NCBI RefSeq assembly: GCF_019599405.1
Contig: NZ_RKLQ01000004.1
Coordinates: 124,001 to 188,000 of the forward strand
DNA from: Haloarcula salinisoli
GTDB taxonomy: Archaea > Halobacteriota > Halobacteria > Halobacteriales > Haloarculaceae
Direction: 5' to 3'
DNA: 64,000 nucleotides
Position 1 is the stretch's first letter, and the number at the start of each line of letters is the position of its first letter. A model generated the notes under the pieces. That model worked only from the letters and a program-made list of their open reading frames with translations. It was not told where the DNA came from and made no database searches. Of this stretch, positions 18,462 through 27,418 are shown piece after piece. Made by a program: the position numbers and the translations under genes.

Positions 18462-18668
18462 ATGCCTCCAGAAGGATACACAAGCGTCACGATTTCGGAC
18501 GAGACAGCTGCCAAATTAGCCGAAATTGTGGTTGAACAGGAACTAGAAAGCATTGCTGAAGGGGTCGACTATGCAGCCGATGCAGCCCGAGACCCAGGGA
18601 CCCTCTCAGAATCCGGACTAGACCGTCTTTTGCATCGAAAACTCACAGACCAAACATGGTTACAGTAA
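18462..18668 (+). CDS. Small protein with ribbon-helix-helix-like N terminus
   Basis: 68 residues from the ATG at 18462 (MPPEGYTSVTISDETAAKL). The pattern of a short strand (YTSVTISD) followed by two helices resembles haloarchaeal RHH-like or antitoxin-like proteins, but the match is by eye only. Upstream is AT-rich, with a possible TATA box. It lies between the halocyanin gene, which it diverges from, and a decayed transposase. No partner toxin is seen. Confidence 0.55.
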   Translation: MPPEGYTSVTISDETAAKLAEIVVEQELESIAEGVDYAADAARDPGTLSESGLDRLLHRKLTDQTWLQ

Positions 18669-18681
18669 CTTTACCGTAGAC

Positions 18682-19258
18682 TCACGAGGTAGGCGGGTAG
18701 TGCTCGCCCGCCGCGTCGCAGCGTGGCGAGTACGCTCCATCGAACAATCCCTCAGAGTTCCGCAGCAGGAAGCTCACGAGGATGAACAACAACCAGACTG
18801 CCGGATCGGTCGTACTGGTCCACGCACGCGCTTCGCGCATCGATCGGAAGGCTGTCTCGATGGCTGACCGTTTCTGGTAGAGGGCTTCGACCTCTTTCGG
18901 CGTGCGATCGGTCGGCGGACGACCTGTGGTCCGGTCTTGGTGTCGTGTTGCCAGCATGTTGAGGTTTGTACATCAAGCACAGCAAGCGATTCCATATTGA
19001 TCAATGTCGCCACTTTCAACGTCTGAACGCTGTTTCCGGAGCGTTGGCGGTAGTACGATGAAGGGATGCGGCAGTCGAAGAATGTGCAAGACAACGTGGA
19101 CTCAGCTGGCGAACCCTCCGCTGGCGGGCTCGCCCGCCTGCTCCTCTAACGCTTGTTTGGCTAGACGCCGGCCCTGCTCAACGAAGTCGAGGATGTTGCC
19201 TTCAGTGGACAGAATCAATTTCTCGGCTTCGGCCTTTTACTCCGCGATATGAGCCGAT
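18682..19258 (-). pseudogene. Decayed IS4-superfamily transposase
   Basis: Read on the minus strand, the stretch gives transposase-like pieces in different frames: KLILSTEGNILDFVEQGRR, then VATLINMESLAVLDVQ, then YQKRSAIETAFRSMREAR leading into WLLFILVSFLLRN. The YxKR-IE-xxR segment is the conserved C-terminal Glu region of IS4-type DDE transposases. At least two frameshifts and an in-frame TGA separate the pieces, so no product is possible. A 7-bp perfect hairpin (GGCGGGC / GCCCGCC, 19123-19138) lies inside it. Terminal repeats were not found. Confidence 0.65.
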
Positions 19259-19396
19259 AAGACTGCTATTGAACAGGGCAGAGTAAACACAGCGCGTATC
19301 GAGCAATCCGGACTGAGGCCCGGGGAGAGAGACGGATTAACGGCCAAGTTAATAAATTAGACCATTTTATTTATTAATAACAACTACATTAGCCGG

Positions 19397-19406
19397 CTTA
19401 TATAGC
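19397..19406 (+). promoter_or_regulatory. TATA box for the His-rich Zn/Cd ATPase gene
   Basis: CTTATATAGC lies about 40 bases before the ATG at 19445 in a strongly AT-rich stretch, the right place for an archaeal TATA box serving a short-leader transcript. Confidence 0.55.
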
Positions 19407-19444
19407 AGCTGATTTAATAAGTCTGTAATAGCTAATCGCAGGTA

Positions 19445-22144
19445 ATGACGTCACCTGACGAGGGATCCCACGATCGAAGTGGTGAACCATCAGATCACAC
19501 TCACGAACACGGAGAAGACTCTCATGAGCATGGGGATACACATAACCACGATCATGACCATGCTCACGATAATTCCGAGCAGGTACACCATACAGGGGAA
19601 GATGGAGATAATGTTGCCTCATCGATAAATAAAGGAGACGTTGCACAGTTCAGCGTCCCGGAAATGGACTGCCCATCCTGTGCGGGGAAAGTGGAAAATA
19701 GCGTCCGGAAACTCGACGGCATCACGGGCGTTGATCCACAAGTGACGACAGGGACTCTCTCTGTCTCTTATGAAGGAGAGCGAACGTCGCCAGACGCGAT
19801 TGCCGAACGCGTCGAAAAAGCTGGCTACACGGTCGAGAACCAGGGTGAAACGGCAGCGACGTTCACAGTTCCTGAAATGGACTGCCCATCCTGTGCAGGC
19901 AAAATCGAGAATGCTCTTGATGACCTCTCGGGACTCTCGAGTTACGAGACACAGCCAACGACTGGCAAGGTAGTTGTGACCTATGATGGCGACTCCGTCT
20001 CGCTACCACAGATTGTAGCGGCAATCGAGAGCGCTGGCTACGAGGTGACTGACTCGACGACGGACAACACAGACACCGAGAACGGGCCAGTCGATGAACG
20101 CGAGAGTGTCTGGAGAAGTTCGAGGGGGATCAAAACATGGATCAGCGGCGGGTTCGTCACTCTCGGACTCCTCATCGAATTCTTCCTCACCGGCCAGAAC
20201 TTTCTCGTAGCCGAGATCGTCGGCCGGGAATTGCTTGTCGCCGACATCCTCTTCCTCGTTGCCGTTGGGGTCGCTGGCCAGGTCATCTTCCGCAACGGCT
20301 ACTACTCCGCACTGAACCGCAACCTCGATATCGACCTGTTGATGAGTATCGCCATCAGTGGAGCCATCATTGCGAGTCTCGTCTTCGGCGAATCGCTGTA
20401 CTTCGAGGCCGCCACGCTTGCCTTCCTGTTCAGCATCGCCGAACTCCTCGAACGCTATTCGATGGATCGTGCTCGGAATTCACTACAGGAATTGATGGAT
20501 CTGTCGCCGGATGAGGCGACGATAAAACGAGACGGCGAAGAGGTGACGGTTCCCGTCGACGAAGTGGCTATCGGCGACGTCGTCGTCGTGCGTCCAGGCG
20601 AAAAAATCCCGATGGACGGAGACGTGCTTGATGGTGAAAGTGCCGTCAACCAGGCCCCCATTACCGGCGAGAGCGTGCCGGTCGACAAGACACCGGGGGA
20701 CGAGGTGTACGCCGGCACGATCAACGAACAGGGGTATCTCGAGGTTGAGGTCACCTCTGAAGCGGGCGACAACACGCTGTCCCGTATCGTTCAAATGGTC
20801 GAAGACGCCCAGGCGAACAAAACCGAACGCGAGCAGTTCGTCGAGCGGTTCTCCTCATACTACACGCCGGCCGTCGTCGGTTTCGCGATCTTGGTGGCGG
20901 TGATCCCGCCTCTCCTATTCGGGGCGTCGTGGCCGACTTTCATTGTCTACGGGCTCACGCTGCTCGTGCTTGCGTGTCCGTGCGCGTTCGTCATCTCGAC
21001 GCCCGTCTCGGTCGTCTCGGGGATCACGAGCGCCGCAAAGAACGGCGTCCTCATCAAGGGTGGGAACCACCTCGAAGCGATGGGGGCGGTCGAAGCGATC
21101 GCGATGGACAAGACCGGGACGATCACGAAAGGCGAACTCACAGTCACGGATGTCGTCTCGCTCAATGGAAACAGCGAGGAGGACGTCCTCCGATGTGCCC
21201 GAGGGCTGGAATCGCGGTCGGAACATCCCATCGGCGAGGCGATTGTTGAATTTGCTGACGAAAGCGACATCGGAACTCCAACAGTCGACAATTTCGATAG
21301 TATCACCGGGAAGGGTGTCGAGGCCGATCTTGACGGCGAGAAGCACTACGCGGGCAAGCCTGGGTTCTTCGACGAACTCGGCTTCGATCTCGCGCACGTC
21401 CACGCCACGACCGATGGCGGTGTCGTCACCACAAAGAGCCGTCAGATGTGCGAGCGTAATGACTGTCTCGACCTCCTTGAGGAGACGGTCCCCGAACTCC
21501 AGTCTGAGGGGAAGACCGTCGTCCTTGTCGGAACCGAGGACGAAATTGAGGGCATTATCGCTGTTGCCGATGAGATCCGACCCGCAGCGAAGCAGACGAT
21601 CCAGCGACTTCACGACCTCGGTGTCGAGCAAATCATCATGCTCACCGGAGACAACGAACGGACTGCACGGGCAATCGCTACCGAGGTCGGCATCGACGAG
21701 TTCCGGGCCGAACTCCTGCCTGATGAGAAGGTCGAGGCAATCAAAGAACTCGACGAACAGTACGATGGTGTTGCGATGGTCGGCGACGGCGTCAACGATG
21801 CGCCAGCCCTCGCCACGGCGACTGTGGGCGTCGCGATGGGCGCAGCTGGAACGGATACCGCGCTTGAAACAGCGGATATCGCACTCATGAGCGACGATCT
21901 CTCGAAGCTACCGTACCTCTACGACCTCTCGCATGACGCAAACAGTGTGATCCGCCAGAATATCTGGACGAGTCTCGGTGCCAAGGGTCTGCTTGCACTG
22001 GGGGTTCCCTTTGGCTTCGTTCCAATTTGGGCAGCGGTCCTCATTGGTGACGCCGGTATGACAACAGCCGTCACCGGGAACGCGATGCGGCTCTCTCGAA
22101 TTACGCCAGACATAAATACCGAAACCAACGGTTCGGAGAAGTAA
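19445..22144 (+). CDS. Zn/Cd-type P1B ATPase with His-rich tail and two HMA domains
   Basis: 899 residues. The first 60 are a His/Asp/Glu-rich metal-binding tail (HTHEHGEDSHEHGDTHNH and more). Two HMA domains follow, each with EMDCPSCAGK (about 72-140 and 143-205), then the core: TGESVPVDK, ACPCAFVISTP in TM6, DKTGTITKGE, SEHPIGEAI and GDGVNDAPAL. The Lys of NIWTSLGAK and the Asp of IGDAGMT in the last helices mark the P1B-2 Zn/Cd/Pb class. A CERNDC pair in the nucleotide domain is an extra possible metal site. It resembles the ATPase at 2130-4499 but has a longer N terminus, so the two may differ in affinity or regulation. The small membrane gene 2 bases downstream is probably cotranscribed. 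Confidence 0.93.
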   Translation: MTSPDEGSHDRSGEPSDHTHEHGEDSHEHGDTHNHDHDHAHDNSEQVHHTGEDGDNVASSINKGDVAQFSVPEMDCPSCAGKVENSVRKLDGITGVDPQVTTGTLSVSYEGERTSPDAIAERVEKAGYTVENQGETAATFTVPEMDCPSCAGKIENALDDLSGLSSYETQPTTGKVVVTYDGDSVSLPQIVAAIESAGYEVTDSTTDNTDTENGPVDERESVWRSSRGIKTWISGGFVTLGLLIEFFLTGQNFLVAEIVGRELLVADILFLVAVGVAGQVIFRNGYYSALNRNLDIDLLMSIAISGAIIASLVFGESLYFEAATLAFLFSIAELLERYSMDRARNSLQELMDLSPDEATIKRDGEEVTVPVDEVAIGDVVVVRPGEKIPMDGDVLDGESAVNQAPITGESVPVDKTPGDEVYAGTINEQGYLEVEVTSEAGDNTLSRIVQMVEDAQANKTEREQFVERFSSYYTPAVVGFAILVAVIPPLLFGASWPTFIVYGLTLLVLACPCAFVISTPVSVVSGITSAAKNGVLIKGGNHLEAMGAVEAIAMDKTGTITKGELTVTDVVSLNGNSEEDVLRCARGLESRSEHPIGEAIVEFADESDIGTPTVDNFDSITGKGVEADLDGEKHYAGKPGFFDELGFDLAHVHATTDGGVVTTKSRQMCERNDCLDLLEETVPELQSEGKTVVLVGTEDEIEGIIAVADEIRPAAKQTIQRLHDLGVEQIIMLTGDNERTARAIATEVGIDEFRAELLPDEKVEAIKELDEQYDGVAMVGDGVNDAPALATATVGVAMGAAGTDTALETADIALMSDDLSKLPYLYDLSHDANSVIRQNIWTSLGAKGLLALGVPFGFVPIWAAVLIGDAGMTTAVTGNAMRLSRITPDINTETNGSEK

Positions 22145-22145
22145 G

Positions 22146-22583
22146 ATGGATCCAGAGAACGAAGGAAGCGCAACATCCCATATGGAGGCAGACCAGCAAA
22201 AAAACCCGTTCGGACTTTCGTCCCCGAAGTTTGTCGTCCTCGTTGTGCTCGTTGGGATCATCGGGCCCGGTCTATTGGTATATACCCTCGAACAGACGAA
22301 CCTGCCTGCCGTAGCTGATCTCGTTTGGATCCTCGGTTATGGCACGACCACTGTTGTCGTTTGGTTCATTTGGCTTCGCCCGCTGGACCTCGTTGGACCC
22401 TCCGCCCATGATATATCGCTTACCGAGGAATCGGAACAGTCCGAAACTAGAACAGACAATCACAAAGATGGGTCTGAAACCGCAAATGCAGTTGAGGCGC
22501 CAGTACAGGATCCATCAATGACAGAAGGCAATACGTCCCAGGAATCCAACTGCGAAAATCCTGAAACCTCAAAGTCGAGATAG
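22146..22583 (+). CDS. Two-helix membrane protein coupled to the Zn/Cd ATPase
   Basis: 145 residues starting 1 base after the ATPase stop codon, a spacing that implies cotranscription and possibly translational coupling. Two hydrophobic helices (FVVLVVLVGIIGPGLLVYTL and LVWILGYGTTTVVVWFIWL) are followed by an acidic, Ser/Thr/Asn-rich tail of about 70 residues with no recognisable motif. It may be an accessory or regulatory partner of the pump; the sequence alone does not show this. I do not recognise the family. Confidence 0.75.
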   Translation: MDPENEGSATSHMEADQQKNPFGLSSPKFVVLVVLVGIIGPGLLVYTLEQTNLPAVADLVWILGYGTTTVVVWFIWLRPLDLVGPSAHDISLTEESEQSETRTDNHKDGSETANAVEAPVQDPSMTEGNTSQESNCENPETSKSR

Positions 22584-22942
22584 TTCAAATCACAACCTGG
22601 TTCTAGAACTCTGTCTCTTACCCATAATCTCGCGCTCAAGAAAAAATCAGTCCAAACGAGAGTGACCAGCGACCTACTCAAGCAGTTCAGGTCACTGTAG
22701 TTCCTGCCAGACCCGCTCCGATCTTGCGTCTATAGTCATCGTGAGTTTTGTTATCATTCATTTGTGCCTGATAGCGAGTTCTGAAGAATTAGTGTTCGCT
22801 TGGGAGCCTGTCCAAGCCGACAGCGCGCTGTTCAAGACAGGAGCAGCACCTCACAAAGCATCGCCAGTTGACCTGAGTTGAGTCACCTGTTTTGTTGGGA
22901 TGAGTCATCGATAGTGGTCATAGAACACTAATCGAAGGCCGA
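22584..22942. other. Intergenic stretch with an IS-end-like sequence
   Basis: No gene is visible. Near 22611 the sequence CTGTCTCTTACCCATAA repeats, almost exactly, the termini of the inverted-repeat element at 24069-24311 and resembles IS50-type ends. It is probably an abandoned end of an IS4-superfamily element. Confidence 0.4.
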
Positions 22943-23216
22943 GCTGCCGCTGTCGGCGGCGATCAGCCGCCGACGCGGCAGCGTTGCCACTCACAAGGCA
23001 GTGTCCTCGGTCGGTGATTACCGATGGAACCGGTCGTCCGGTAGCCGGTTTACGAGGACGGCCCGACGCACCGCGAAAGCCGTCCACGCTGCCCGACACA
23101 GCATATTGATGAACTCCTCGAACGACCATTTCCAGAGGCGACGCCCGCCTCGGCGGGGCGTCGCCAGTTTTGGACACACTTCAGCAAGCAGACCTCTCAA
23201 CTAACCGGCTTTGTGA
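22943..23216 (-). mobile_element. Remnant of an ISH3-type transposase 3' end, copy 2
   Basis: A 60-codon frame on the minus strand (23018-23200) ends ATPRRGGRRLWKWSFEEF, then RAAWTAFAVRRAVLVNRLP and DDRFHR, matching copy 1 at 15081-15350 at most positions. Past its TAA is a long hairpin (22943-22982): GCTGCCGC and GTCGGCGGC pair with GCCGCCGAC and GCGGCAGC, 17 bp with one bulged T. A second hairpin (23138-23166) lies within the coding part. The two copies share sequence to about 23216 and then diverge. Only the tail of the element remains. Confidence 0.6.
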
Positions 23217-23263
23217 AGTACTGAGGATCGGGGCTGCAAGGACGACTAGTTCTATTTGGTCGC

Positions 23264-23980
23264 ATGTACTTCAAATACCGCCGCTTTGCGTTGATCGAGA
23301 AGAACGACGGCTACTTTGTGAGTCGGCTGAAGCAGAACACACCGGTGATAGCGGCGGAATTACGGGAATGGCGCGGCGTCATTCCCTTGGAAGGCAAACA
23401 GATACACGACATGATCAATGATCTCTCGCGGAAGTACATAGATGTAGAGGTGGAAGCGGAGTTAAAGCGTGGACAGTATGAAGGAACGCGATCGCTGGAC
23501 ACGAAGTGATTCCACGTCGTCGGCGTCCTCGTTGCGGACGCCGACGACTACCACCTCTACTTAACGAATCTGCCGAGAGAGGAGTTCCTGCCGCCAGATC
23601 TAGCGACATTGTACCGGTGACGATGGGAAGTAGAAACACTGTTCTGTGAGCTGAAGACACAGTATAAACCGGACGAATTCGACACAAGCAACTGTGGTGT
23701 CGTGGAAATCTTGCTGTATGCGGCGTTGCTATCACTGCTGGTGAGTCATGAGTTGTTGGACCTAGTCACCGAACAGGCCGACGATGAGATCGTGTTTCAG
23801 CCGGAAGGCTGGGCGGCGACCTTCCAGCTGCACGCCTAACTCCTTCTCCACGATTTCGGAGAGTACCTTGGCTACTCGCCACCGCAATTGCTGGCGCGGC
23901 TGATCAAGGAGGCTCAGAAGATTCATCAGCAACGACCGATACTCTAAGAGACACTCGCTTCCGCTACAAAACCGAGGTGT
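23264..23980 (+). pseudogene. ISH8-type (IS4 family) transposase, C-terminal half with several stops
   Basis: The frame reads YFKYRRFALIEKNDGYFVSR, then KYIDVEVEAELKRG, DADDYHLYLTNLPREEFLP, VETLFCELKTQYKPDEFDTS, LVTEQADDEIVFQPEGW and LARLIKEAQKIHQQRPIL, the usual order in ISH8-like IS4-family transposases. In-frame stops interrupt it near 23507, 23618, 23837 and 23946. The N-terminal half is absent and an ISH3-type remnant sits in its place. A perfect 13-bp inverted repeat (GTCGTCGGCGTCC / GGACGCCGACGAC, 23516-23548) lies in the coding frame. Confidence 0.8.
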
Positions 23981-24068
23981 AAGTCTTAACTAAAGACGAA
24001 TGCCTAGGATTAGTAACTCGGAGTCGTGGCCGGGTGCAGAAAGGTTCGTTCGTGCAGTTCGAAGCGCT

Positions 24069-24311
24069 GTCTCTTACCCACAAATCGAGTCGCTTCCGAG
24101 ACCGGTGAACACGACTGAAAATCCTGGTATCTGCAGATTCAACATCGTTATAGAGCGGTTTTGCCAATCTCATTTACCGCCTTCAGTAACTCTCCACCAT
24201 CGGTATCACCGACCGAATCGCTTCTCATCTCGATCTTCCGATCACAGTTCCCGCTTGAAAGCGACTGAAACGTCCGTTTGGGACTCGGCGAACTTATGGA
24301 TAAGAGACAGC
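24069..24311. repeat. Inverted-repeat-bounded element of about 243 bp (MITE-like)
   Basis: The left end GCTGTCTCTTACCCA and the right end TGGATAAGAGACAGC are inverted copies with one mismatch. The end sequence resembles the outer ends of IS50-like (IS4 superfamily) elements and recurs near 22611. The interior has no long reading frame and no target duplication is evident. Next to the right end, GCCCTGAAGGGC followed by GGGGC looks like the hairpin found at the ends of IS200/IS605-type elements. I read the whole as a non-autonomous or deleted element. Confidence 0.5.
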
Positions 24312-24437
24312 CCTGAAGGGCGGGGCTTTCTCCTTGATTCTCCGTAACACCGCTTGACTTCTTGATGAGCACCAATCTATGCCGTGCTGTTACAACAGGG
24401 CTGCTGTAACGCTATCCCTGGTTGGAACGCTATCGAG

Positions 24438-25721
24438 TCATCCAGGCGCTCCAGTACTGAATAGTGTCGAGTACAGGAGCCACACGTTCAAAACGACGAT
24501 GAGTCCAATAATAACCGCGAGCCCATAGGTCGTCCTCGTCTTATTCGTGAAACTCCCCATAATGTCCTCTTGATAGGTGAACCAGAGCAAGGGGATGAGG
24601 ACGAACGGGAGTTCAAAGCTCAGTGCAACTTGGGAGGCCACAAGGACACTCGTCGGATCGAAGCCCGCCAGCACGATGGCGAGGCTCGGGACGAGCGTCA
24701 CGGAGCGACGGACCCAGACATTCACGTTGAGGTCCAGAAATCCATCCATGACGGTCTGCCCGGCCATAGTTGCGACCAGTGATGATGACAGTCCGGCCGC
24801 GATGAGCGCGATGCCGAAGGCGAAACTCGCATTCGTGCCAAAGACTCCTTGGAGTGTGACATACGCCTCGGTGAGTGTTTCAATACCTGTCCCTTGAAGC
24901 GATGCAGCCGCGACAATAAGCATAGCAGCATTCACGAACATCGCGCCGAACAGTGCAAGCGTCGTGTCGATGCTTTCCAGTCGGAAGTGACGCCGATGAA
25001 CAGCTTCCGTATCCCCGTTAGCTTCGATTTGGTGTTGTCGACGATCCTGGACAAGTGTCGGATGCAGATACACGCTGTGAGGCATAACCGTCGCACCGAG
25101 AATCCCGATCGCAATAAACAGCGCACTCGAGCTCGGGATCGACGGTGCTAGCCCGGCAGCGATTTCCCCGGCAGCCGGTTGCGCAAGTGCCATCTGAAAG
25201 ACGAATGCAAGCGAGATCACCCCGACGAGTGCCATGATCGTGAACTCGATCCACCGAAAGCCACGTCGATAGGCCGTGCGAATGCCGAGCAGGGCGAACG
25301 AACTTATTCCGGCGAGGACCGCCCCTGCTGCTAGAGGGAGTTGGAAAACTAAGCTAAACCCGATCGCAGCACCGATGATCTCGGCCATATCGGTGGCGAT
25401 CATCGCAAGTTCGGCGGCGGCCCAGAGCGGCCAGACCAGAGGTTTGGGCAACCGTTCCCGACAGAGTTGCGCGACGCCTTTCCCCGTTGCGATTCCGAGT
25501 TTGGCAGCGGTAATCTGAATCCCAATAGCCATCAGACTCGCAAGGACGATCACCCAGAGCAGGGCTGTCCCAAACTTCGCGCCGCCGGAGATATTTGTCG
25601 CCCAGTTCCCGGGATCCATATACGCGACACTTATGAGGAATCCCGGCCCGACATAGTACAGGAGTTCTCGCAGTGACGGGCGACCTGTTGGGCCCGTCTC
25701 ACCACCTGAGTTTGGAGTCAC
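24438..25721 (-). CDS. mntH: Nramp-family divalent metal transporter (Mn2+/Fe2+)
   Basis: 427 residues and about eleven transmembrane helices. Nramp signatures are clear: DPGNWATN in TM1 (metal-binding Asp and Asn), ATDMAEIIGAAIG in TM3, and ATVMPHSVYLHP in TM6 (metal-binding Met plus the conserved His). The protein imports Mn2+ or Fe2+ with protons. It is the second gene after the DtxR-family regulator on the same strand, 92 bases apart. A TTAG-CTAG-CTAA palindrome in the gap (25783-25796) is a likely operator, which points to repression under metal-replete conditions. Confidence 0.93.
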   Translation of the reverse strand: MTPNSGGETGPTGRPSLRELLYYVGPGFLISVAYMDPGNWATNISGGAKFGTALLWVIVLASLMAIGIQITAAKLGIATGKGVAQLCRERLPKPLVWPLWAAAELAMIATDMAEIIGAAIGFSLVFQLPLAAGAVLAGISSFALLGIRTAYRRGFRWIEFTIMALVGVISLAFVFQMALAQPAAGEIAAGLAPSIPSSSALFIAIGILGATVMPHSVYLHPTLVQDRRQHQIEANGDTEAVHRRHFRLESIDTTLALFGAMFVNAAMLIVAAASLQGTGIETLTEAYVTLQGVFGTNASFAFGIALIAAGLSSSLVATMAGQTVMDGFLDLNVNVWVRRSVTLVPSLAIVLAGFDPTSVLVASQVALSFELPFVLIPLLWFTYQEDIMGSFTNKTRTTYGLAVIIGLIVVLNVWLLYSTLFSTGAPG

Positions 25722-25782
25722 AATCTCTCTGAAAGGAAGCTAGGTGTGGTTAATAAAATATCCACCGAATCAAATTTTAGAT

Positions 25783-25796
25783 TTAGCCTAGTCTAA
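25783..25796. promoter_or_regulatory. Candidate DtxR-family operator upstream of the Nramp gene
   Basis: TTAGCCTAGTCTAA is a near-perfect palindrome (TTAG-n-CTAG-n-CTAA) 62-75 bases upstream of the Nramp start and just past the regulator's stop. The sequence resembles the bacterial DtxR/IdeR box style. A TATA-like stretch (ATATTTTATT on the minus strand) lies between it and the start. Confidence 0.55.
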
Positions 25797-25813
25797 TCCA
25801 CTTGGGACATCGG

Positions 25814-26503
25814 TCACGGAACCGACGTTGACGCTTCGTCGGTTTGCTGGGCCCAAATAGAACGAGCAACGCTAGTCGGCAGGGAGACGGTCGTCTCGCA
25901 GGAGTGAGGTTGAACACTGATCATTCCGATGGGAGTGATCTCTTTGATGGTAACGCGCGTTCCGGGTTTGATTCCATTTGCCTCGAGATATCGGAGAATC
26001 TCGGGATCCTGATTCCGAACTCGCTGGATAATGACTGTTTCGTCGACGCTAAAGTCGATAAGTGCTGTCCCGGAGGGGTCTTCAACAGGATCCAAGTCGG
26101 TACTCGGAATCGGATCGCCATGGGGATCGACTTGCGGCTCGTCAAGCCGGGTGGCGAGTCGGTCGATAAACGTCTCGCTGACGTGATGTTCCAGCCGGTC
26201 GGCCTCATCGTGAACTTCGCTCCAGTCGTAGCCAAGCTCTTCAGTGAGATAGGCTTCAAGTAAGCGGTGATGACGAATCACTTCCAGTGCGACGGATTCG
26301 CCTGTTGGGGTGACTTCGACGCCCTGATAAGCTTCATGATTGACCAAGTTTTTCTCGGCCAGTTTCTTCAGCATGCTCGTCACGGTCGGCGGCTTGACGT
26401 CCAGCTGCGTAGCGATGTCCGATGTTTTGACGTTCCCATCGGCTGCCGCCTGGAGGACATAGATCGCTTTGAGATAGTCTTCCATGACGGCACTCAACAT
26501 CAT
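25814..26503 (-). CDS. DtxR-family metal-dependent regulator with C-terminal FeoA/SH3-like domain
   Basis: 229 residues. The N-terminal winged helix has DIATQLDVKPPTVTSMLKKL as its recognition region. The dimerisation/metal domain shows EVIRHHRLLEAYLTEELGYDW and ADRLEHHVSETFIDRLA, which hold the usual His, Glu and Cys/Met-type metal ligands of the DtxR/MntR/SirR group. The last 75 residues form an SH3-like FeoA domain (NGIKPGTRVTIKEITPIG). With Mn2+ or Fe2+ bound, such proteins repress uptake genes. The neighbouring Nramp gene and the palindromes at 25783 and 26516 suggest that it regulates that gene and itself. The start may instead be the Met at 26500 (second residue). Confidence 0.92.
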   Translation of the reverse strand: MMLSAVMEDYLKAIYVLQAAADGNVKTSDIATQLDVKPPTVTSMLKKLAEKNLVNHEAYQGVEVTPTGESVALEVIRHHRLLEAYLTEELGYDWSEVHDEADRLEHHVSETFIDRLATRLDEPQVDPHGDPIPSTDLDPVEDPSGTALIDFSVDETVIIQRVRNQDPEILRYLEANGIKPGTRVTIKEITPIGMISVQPHSCETTVSLPTSVARSIWAQQTDEASTSVP

Positions 26504-26515
26504 GGATAAGTAAAT

Positions 26516-26531
26516 TAGAACCGCCTAATTC
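26516..26531. promoter_or_regulatory. Candidate autoregulatory operator of the DtxR-family gene
   Basis: ATTAG-AACCGC-CTAAT is a perfect 5-bp inverted repeat 13-28 bases upstream of the regulator start and directly downstream of an AT-rich TATA-like stretch (minus strand AAATATAAG). This is where a bound repressor would block initiation. The half-site matches the TTAG/CTAA of the palindrome in front of the Nramp gene. Confidence 0.5.
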
Positions 26532-26765
26532 TTATATTTGTCTGCAGAGGATCCATTCCTACTACGATACTCACGTGGACCACCCTGGGCCACCCCCCTG
26601 AGACCCGACCAATGTTCAGGACATCTGATCTGTCTCCGAAGCCGTCCCAATCGCAGGGGCGGGCAGTACACTGGTCACATGAGTGAGGGCAAACAGAATC
26701 ACGCCGAAAAGGATCAGATAGCTACCCCGACGGAGATCAGGAACGCGAACATTCGGAAGGGGGGT

Positions 26766-27044
26766 TCATTTCTGGATATACAGCGAGTACATGATGACCG
26801 CGAGGCCAAGGGCGACAAATAGGCTGTTGGTGAGCACGCCGAGGGCCAATCCGACAGAAAAGAACTGATTAGCCACGCCAGTCAGGATTGCCCCGAGTGT
26901 AATAATACCGAATCCGACACCAAGGACGCGTAGCGAATGTTCTCCAGTCCGTTGGTAGGCTTTAAACGCGATGTAGGTAATCCCGCTACCGAGAAGCAGG
27001 ATTACGAACTTGACGACTGCAAAGGCCATGTTGACGCCATTCAT
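26766..27044 (-). CDS. Small three-helix membrane protein
   Basis: 92 residues with three hydrophobic helices (FAVVKFVILLLGSGITYIAF; VLGVGFGIITLGAILTGV; GVLTNSLFVALGLAVIMYSL) separated by short polar loops including YQRTGEHSLRV. It overlaps the upstream HTH gene by four bases (ATGA), a strong sign of translational coupling. Paired genes of this kind, an HTH regulator plus a three-helix membrane protein, are frequent in haloarchaea, but the function is unknown to me. Possibly the membrane protein senses a signal for its HTH partner. Confidence 0.8.
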   Translation of the reverse strand: MNGVNMAFAVVKFVILLLGSGITYIAFKAYQRTGEHSLRVLGVGFGIITLGAILTGVANQFFSVGLALGVLTNSLFVALGLAVIMYSLYIQK

Positions 27045-27418
27045 ACTTCGTCCCCCATCATCGACCAGATATCTGCAAGCCGTTCGTCGGTAGATTGGGG
27101 CGGCCGATCGACATTCACTGAAAACGTACCTGTGTCGTCCATAGAGATCGTGACGTCCTCAAACGAGCGTTCGTAGTAGGTAACCCGTCCACCTCCAGGA
27201 TTGATCGTCTCTTGTTCTCGAACGAGGGAAGCGGAACTGAGGAGTTCTAATTTTCGATACAGCGTCGACTTGGGGATGTCACATGCGTCGAGGAGCTCGT
27301 TCGCAGTCATTGGTTCGATAGTTTCCCGGAGAATAGTCCGACATGCGGGATCATCCAGCGCATCGAGGACATCCTGCAGACCTGGAGGGTCCTCGGAAGA
27401 CACTGAATTATCTCCCAT
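27041..27418 (-). CDS. Winged-helix transcriptional regulator (ArsR-like)
   Basis: 125 residues from the ATG at 27416-27418 (MGDNSVSSEDPPGL); the longer frame adds a basic, unlikely stretch. Residues 15-80 form a winged HTH: LDDPACRTILRETIEPMTANE, then ACDIPKSTLYRKLELL as the recognition helix. The C-terminal half has strand-forming repeats (GRVTYYERSFEDVTISM, TGTFSVNVDRP). It shares an ATGA overlap with the membrane-protein gene downstream. The inducer is unknown; no Cys metal site typical of metal-sensing ArsR proteins is present. Confidence 0.8.
   Translation of the reverse strand: MGDNSVSSEDPPGLQDVLDALDDPACRTILRETIEPMTANELLDACDIPKSTLYRKLELLSSASLVREQETINPGGGRVTYYERSFEDVTISMDDTGTFSVNVDRPPQSTDERLADIWSMMGDEV

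Noticed and set aside
15081-23216. The two hairpin-rich repeats at 15081-15350 and 22943-23216 considered as a novel structured RNA family
   Set aside because: Their minus-strand translations share a transposase-like C terminus, so they are better explained as IS tails. The hairpins are discussed under the IS palindrome finding.
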